From the NCBI GenBank assembly GCA_013396525.1, contig VWYX01001243.1:68385-132384 (forward strand): a stretch of DNA of 64,000 nucleotides, given 5' to 3'. Below are positions 57,485 through 64,000 of the stretch, piece by piece. Positions within the stretch are counted from its first letter, which is position 1, and the number at the start of each line of letters is the position of its first letter. The stretch comes from Chaetorhynchus papuensis (Eukaryota > Chordata > Aves > Passeriformes > Rhipiduridae). A program made the position numbers and the translations under genes. The notes beneath the pieces are model-generated. The model was not told the origin of the DNA, searched no databases, and was given only the letters and a program-made list of their open reading frames with translations.

Positions 57485-60155
57485 AGCTCTCCCTGTTGCT
57501 TCCCGGGCACCAGGTTTCAGTTCCCTGGGACAAAAACCACTGGGTTTCCATGACAGGGATGATGTCATTGCTTGGGCACTTCCATGGTTGGCAGTAATTG
57601 CAATCCCTGGGCAAGGGCCTGGGGTGATCTGGGGCTGTGCATTTTTCTCACTGTTTTACAGAGATATTTAAGAGATGAGGATCTGGCCATCCTTGAGTTT
57701 TGGTTTCTCCTTTGGCACTGCCTTGTTGTGTGTCTTTATGCCAAATTTTTTTACAGCTGACCAAAGGCAGATGACTGGACTCCAAATTTCATGGGTGTGT
57801 TTAGGTGTCTTTAGTTTCCCTTAAGAAAAGGAAAGGAATTCAAGCATCTTAAAAATGCCTCTTTCCATGTCAGTTAAAAAATGTTTAAACATTAACTGGA
57901 AAAAAAACCCTATATAAATCCAGCCTGGTATCTCTAGGGCATTGAAGGGTACCCCAGCCTTCTCTCCCCTTGAAACTGAGGGGTGTTGACCTGAGCTCCC
58001 AGTTAAATATCAGATTTCTAAGTAACAGAGGCACTTTCAGGAGACAAAAATAAACAAAGCCTACTAGGCTCCAGTTTAGGCAAATGAAAAGTTTTTCTTA
58101 GCTTTGGCTAAGTGCTACCACACAAACTGGAGTGGAGAGGCTTTCTGAAAAGTGGGATCATGCATTATCCCAGGGTCTTGTGCAGATGATTTGGGTCAAC
58201 TCTGTGTAGTGATCTGAAGTCCTAAGACAGTGCAAGCAATAGTTAATTCTTTATCACATCTGTTGTCGTAGGATTGCTTATGAACACTGACTATTGTTTA
58301 GGAGCATTGCTTCGCTAGGCTGCTTAGAATTTATTTGCACTTTTAGTATCACTTGTGATTATTTTTAGACATAAGTACATTGATCTTAAGAAGCTGGAAG
58401 CAAACAGACATGTAGTAAGTGAGGAATTATGGTCTTTGTTTATCAGTTCTTCAAAAAAGGAAAAATTTTAGTTTGAAAGAGAAAAAAAATCACTCCCAGT
58501 GGAAATTAAAAGGGATGCTCCAAAATGCCAAGGAAGTTTTATTGAATTTCAGCAGAAGCCATTGATCCTGCCCTGTATTTATTTAATAGTGGATGACTTG
58601 AAAAATTAATCAGGCTTCTGCTTAGGATTACTTTTCCTTTTGTGTGAAAGAAAGACCCTTTTGCTAACTATAACCTGTGTAAATCTTTACCATCGTGTTC
58701 AGGTGCTTTGTTTTTCTAAAGGTGGGAGGATCCCGTGGTCACAATCACAGGTATTTGACTTAGTTCTTGTTCTTGAAACAAAGACGAAGCTTTGAATCTC
58801 GCTTGTTGCTTCAGGGTGGGGCTTTTTTTTTTTTTTGGTGTTATCTGTCCTCTGGGTAAATTTAAATCTCTGACCCCCTCTAGCTGCTGTAGGAAAGAGC
58901 TCCTTGATGCCTTGCCTTCCTCCCCTCCACTGCAGAGTTGGAGGGTGAAGTTCTGAGGAGGTTGGGACAGGAAAACTACGGAAGATTTTTGGCCCAGAGA
59001 AAGAGGAGATGAGAGTGAAGGCATGGAGCCAGTAAACCTTAATGGCTCAAGAGTCAAAAAGTAGCTAATAAGCTTCTAGATGGTATGGGGGAGAGACTTC
59101 AGGCAGTTTTTCAATCATCTTTCTGTGGAAAGGCTTTGGGTTTTGAAATGTGGATGTAAGCACTCCAGTAAGTTCTGGCTCCCTAAACCTTGCTCCCAAG
59201 GGCTTCATGTGGAGGATCAGCTATTAAAGATGTACAGAGGCACTGTTAAAGATGAGAAGTAAAAGACTCTGACAATTTAAAAGTATTTTTTTTTTCCTCT
59301 TAACTTTTCCTGTTTCAGCTTGAGGAATGAAAGCTTCAGTGCACTTATTAGCTTCCCAGTTAATGAGATCTTGAAACAGGGGTGTTTTGCTTTGCTTTCG
59401 CCTGGCTCATCACACCGCCTTCTCTTTGGAGAGTGGCCACAGAGTGAAGATGAGGAAAGAAGAGTACAAGGCTCATTTATGTGCTTGTTGGTTGTTGTCA
59501 GCAGAGAGATACTCAATTGGCTTCTTTTCAGCTCAGTCCTTCCCCCTGTGCGTGTTCCAAGCTCACTTTTTTGGCACCTTCAGACATGGTGGGTAGTCTG
59601 CTGTTTGCAGGCAAAATGTGCTTGCAAACTTTTGTCAGGCACCTCAAAATGCAGATATAAAACTCCCGGAGATTGTCTCTGTTCCCTTTCTTGTTTTAAG
59701 AACCTCTGCCACCTCCTCTGTTCGTGTTCCCACAATAAGGCAGGGCTAGGAAATACTGTGGGCCATCGGATCAGGGGCAAGAGGTTTGCAGTTGAATAAC
59801 GTTGACAGGTACCACATACAGGACACGACGTGAAAACTGTGGCTAAAGGAGAACACTTATTTCTTGTTTTTCCCTGTGGGATTTCCAATAGGTAATGAGA
59901 CTGGACTAGAAGGCATGGGAAGAATAGGCCTCCGTTTTGGGAGGAAGATGGAAGTTAAAGGCGTTCAGACAGAGAAGCTGGTCTTGCTTAAACTGTCAAA
60001 AGACAGAAATACTTCACAATACCTGAGCATTGCGCAGAGCTGCAGAAATACTGAGTAGCCCTCTCAGTCGAGTATTTAATAAATTCTCCTTTATAAAGTG
60101 AACTGATCCTCAAGTGGCCAGCAGCTCCTTAGAATTAGATGTGGATTAGGTTGGC

Positions 60156-60180
60156 CTGTGTGTGTGTGTATGCATGTGTA
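60156..60180. repeat. (TG)n microsatellite, interrupted
   Basis: TG dinucleotides interrupted by ATGCA. Confidence 0.8.
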
Positions 60181-60973
60181 TTTCTCTTTTTCAAGCTGCC
60201 AAGTGTGAATCTGGTTTCAGAGACAAGTGGAACCAAGGTGGTGTGGGAAGAACAGGGACAGCTTCATAAAAGACTTGGCGGGAAGACAACCAAAGAATTG
60301 TGACTTTGTCTAAGGTTTATGAGAAGTTAAAGACGGGCTGAGTTTGGCTGCAGTGTTAGCCCTGGGCACACAGAAATGCAGAACTCAGAAGGAGAGGGAG
60401 GTGAGTTGGTCTATTTGTAGATAAAAGAGCGAAGTGAAGCCAAGCAGAACATCTGCACAGAGCAGCAGGACCCATGGAAATAGAAACTCCTCCATCCCTC
60501 TCCTCTGAAAAAAGCCCAACAAAACCTGGCACTTCCTCAGGTCCTGAGACAGAGCCTGCTTGGGCTGTTCTCACAGGGCTGGTGGACCTGTGCCCTGTCA
60601 GCAGCCTGGGACGGGCCAGCCCAGCACTGCTGAGAGATGTCCCTCCCTTTTCCACACGCTCCTACCACACTTCTTGTCGCTTCAACCCAAAGCAGATGTT
60701 TCAGCAAATAAACAACTCTTTTGCTGTGCCTAGAGGTTAACAAGGTTAGTGCTGGGAAGCAGTGAAGCCTGAGAAAATTGTTTCTGCACTGGCTTGTAAG
60801 GGTTTAACAAGCTGCTGTGTGGAGGCAGCCGGGACAGGCTGGGGCTGTTCCTGATGAGATTGCACCAGTCTAATGAACTGGTGCTCACAGCAGATATTGT
60901 TGGGGATGTGGCATCTAAAGATGGCTGGGATTTCATTCTGAGGCTTTCCTGGCTTCAGCTGTGCTCCTCCTCT

Positions 60974-60988
60974 TGCTGCTGCTGCTGC
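60974..60988. repeat. (CTG)n short repeat
   Basis: About five triplets (TTGCTGCTGCTGCTG). Confidence 0.7.
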
Positions 60989-63900
60989 ACATCACTAATC
61001 ATTCCATTAAAGTTCAGGAACAGTGTGCTGAAATTAAAGAAAGGCCTGTAAATGTGGCAGGATAACTCATAGTCTCCCTTAGCTCCTCACTTATGGTAAG
61101 AACTACTCAAGTGATTTGGAGAAGGCTGGGGGATAGATTTCAAGTGTTGAGGGCGGAATTCCTCTTTTGTTTTTCTTGCATCTGAGAGGGGTGAGAAGGA
61201 ATTACAGGGAGGTCAGGATATGTAGGAATAGCACACACAAGTTTTCATAGCATATTCTCATCAGCTGAAATGCAACCTCCTGTACTGACTGGTTGAAAAG
61301 CTGTTAAAGAAAAGAACCTTTAACTCTTCTCTCGTGAACATTTGCACAGGAAGGGAGGGATTTTTTCTTACCCAGGAGAAAAAAAGAAAACAAACTAGAA
61401 AAAAAAAAAAAAGGAAGCATCAGGAGCCAAAAGACCATTTATCATCTTTAAAAATATATTTTCACTTTTACACAAAACTAAGCAAAGCACTTTTGTTGCC
61501 TTAATAGGAAAACGAGCAAGGTCCTGGATGTTGCCTTCTCAGGAGTAGGCAGTGACAGGGACTGCTGCAGGGACAGTACCCTTCAAAACAGGCAAAAGGC
61601 ATCCCATCCTTTGGTTTTGTCAAACCCACCATGGTCTGGCCGTTTTGCTAAAATGAGTGGAATTCCTCCCTTGGTGGGCTTCTGACTGCTGCTCAATAGG
61701 ATTAAATTAGAAGTGGGATTCTTCTAAGAAAAGGCCTGGAATCAATTGCAGTGTTGACGCTGTTCCAGAAAAGAGAGAGCCAGCATGAATTCAATAAGCC
61801 CCAAATAATGCCCAGTGCCTTTCATTGCTAAATGGTTTCTGAAAAAAAGGGTTTTTTCCTTGTCTAGGTCTTTAATTAATCTTTTTTCGCATAGTCTTCT
61901 GTCATCTCCGGAGCAGTTAAATGTATTACATGACTGACTCATCCTGTCCTGTGTGTCTGCATTAAGGGTATGGGTTGGCATATGCAGACAATATCTGCAA
62001 ATATGGGGGCTGGAGGACTGAGCCAGGTAAAGCAATTCAACTGTCTTAAAATGCTTGTGAGTGCTTTGTCAAACTTTTGAAGGCTCTAACATGGCTGAGT
62101 TAATTAGTAGGAATTAGATGACTTGAAAAATCTGCCTTGGTCCTTTGTCTGAAACCTTAGGTCTGTGAGAAGCATTAAATGTTTTAAGATCTGGACCAAA
62201 AGGTCTGTGGAAGTCTAAAGAAAATACCCATTGACTTCTGTGCCTTGGATGAGACTCAGATAAGTGGTGGTGGAGCTGGGAAGCAGCTGTGTGTTGGATA
62301 GGATGGGCTGTAGGCTCTGTACATCCATCTTCTGGGCTGATGAAGATGGAAGCAGGATATGGGGCAAAACCAGAACCTGAATCCAGCATATGAAAGTGAA
62401 GACTTTAATGTTTGGTGTACAAGGTTAGGATGAGTTGGTTGAGAGAGGGGATTAAATGGGCCGAGAGCATTCCAAGACCTTGTTGTTTCCCCACTGTATT
62501 GATGCTGAAATTCCTTGCACCACTCTGGTTTTCTTACCATCACTAATGTTGGTGTAGGACAATTTACTGTGCCTTTCAGGATGGCAATTAAAGAAGCCAA
62601 CCACCACACAGTCAATTAGGGGGGAAACAACAATCAATAGAACATACAATGAGCCCTAACTAGCAGGAAGACAATTAAGACACTGGAGATAAAACAGTGA
62701 CCAGTGACAAGTGCTAAATCTCTCGCCAGGCGTGTAGGTGAGAGGAAAAAACCCGGTCCCTAGGGACAGCTAGGTTCTTCCTTCAGCCTTGCTACTGACA
62801 CACCCCATTGCCTTTGCCATATCTGTAGACTCCTAAATTATTGGTGCCATAGTGTAAGTCCTCAGTTCCTCCAGGAGCCGAAGTACCAATGGGAGTTTGA
62901 GTCTTTGCATTTCTGCGAGCTCCGTTTTGATGTTGGAGGTGCTGCCTGGTCAGCCATAACCTCCTGGTGCCAGTGGTTGTTCTCACCCACCCTCAGGGCC
63001 ATTCAAAACCGTGGAGGTGAACTTCAAAAACCATGGAGCTGATTTTTCAGGGTGTGAAGCTTTTTGGACTCTTTGCTTTGGCCCTGTTTATCAGAATCAG
63101 CTTACTGTGAGTTGTGGTGTGGCATTTCTAAGGAAGGCCATTGCTCCAAGTTCCATTGTGTTAGCAAAGAGCAAGGGAAGTGCCTTGGGGCTGGCACTGG
63201 GCCTCCACGGCCATGGGGAGAGGTGCTGCCTGTCGAGTCTGACAGTGCTCATAAGTGCTGAAACAGGAGTCATACAGCAAGATGTGCAAGTATTGCCAAG
63301 ATGAAAAGATTTAATGCGCTGTGTATCTGCCAAAGGCATCCCAGACCCAGCGGGGGTAGAGATGCGCTGAGGGCCTATCTTTTAACAGCAGTATCCATGT
63401 CTGCTTGACTGATCTGCTGTGGTCTTGAAGAGCAACATATAGGTTTAATGTGCAACAGCAGCAGAACTGTGTTTCCTTTCTCTTTGGTGCATTAGTAGTG
63501 TCATTCATAAGTGTTCCCGAGTTACCCTGCCATCCTGTACGAGTGAAAAGTGCAGAAGTTCATGAATAAGTTATAACCTGAACCCTATTAATAGTCCCAC
63601 TGATGATATGTTATGGCAATCCTCTGGCTTCTCCCCCACCCTCCAGCTTAACTCTTACTCTGCCTGTCAGGAGCTGGGCTGTGAAAAACCTTCCCAACAC
63701 TGCTGTGAGAGCTGATTGCCCTTCTGTGGATGCTGGTGAGCTGCAGACCAGACACGTGTGAGACTGCTTTGTTCTCCCTCAAAGGAAAATATGCCTAGAT
63801 GTTGTTAGAGCCACTGGTTTTCATTAGGAGTCAATGAAGGTGGGATTTTCCAGGGCAGAACCTCCATGTTTCATTCCTGCTACTGCTGGAAGACAGCTGG

Positions 63901-64000
63901 TGCCAGGTTTGCTCCCTCTCAGCCAGGATGGCAGTGGTGTTTGCTAAGGCTGATGTTTAAAGCCATTAGGATAAATGGGAGGTGTCAGGGCGTGTTGGTG

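Larger units (their letters stand above)
57485..64000. other. Gene-poor DNA to the end of the window
   Basis: No exon, LTR or LINE is recognised with confidence. There is a T run at 58823-58836, an interrupted TG tract at 60156-60180, a short (CTG)n run at 60974-60988 and A-rich DNA at 61376-61413. A minus-strand open frame at 62792-62986 has a somewhat protein-like composition but no identified family (see findings). Confidence 0.45.

Overview
The window looks like bird nuclear DNA. Coding sequence is split into short exons with GT-AG introns. There are CR1-type LINE 3' ends finishing in the usual avian tail (ATTCTATGATTC-like), and compact solo retroviral LTRs. A songbird is plausible from the LTR content, but this is inference. 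There are no operons, CRISPR arrays, tRNA or rRNA genes that I can recognise.

The one gene I can firmly identify is BEND5 (BEN domain-containing protein 5), on the + strand. Five coding exons lie at 3246-3379, 5042-5417, 11585-11733, 16200-16413 and 20231-20391. Their splice phases fit one another exactly. Together they encode about 344 C-terminal residues: an acidic/basic linker, a long coiled coil, a Ser/Pro/Glu linker, and the whole BEN domain with the natural stop codon. The first coding exon, about 77 residues by comparison with the 421-residue human protein, must lie upstream of the window. A canonical AATAAA sits 14 bases after the stop codon.

From about 20.43 kb to the end (about 43.5 kb) I recognise no coding exon. 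In human, BEND5 is nested in an intron of AGBL4 on the same strand, so this stretch may be AGBL4 intron. I searched by eye for AGBL4 words and found none. The region holds three CR1 tails (21678-21830, 52595-52670, 56160-56246) and three solo LTRs, all on the - strand. LTRs at 38234-38606 and 52679-53051 are the same 373-bp family, each with its own 6-bp target duplication. An unrelated 440-bp LTR lies at 46516-46955 with 10-bp inverted ends and a 4-bp duplication. There are also simple repeats, a 54-bp tandem duplication, GC-rich blocks with long but unconvincing open frames, and several AT-rich stretches that read like conserved non-coding DNA. Those last calls are weak without an alignment.

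I found no clearly new biological system. The best-supported points are the BEND5 gene model, the three same-orientation solo LTRs with visible target duplications, and a possible intronic polyadenylation site after the third BEND5 exon.
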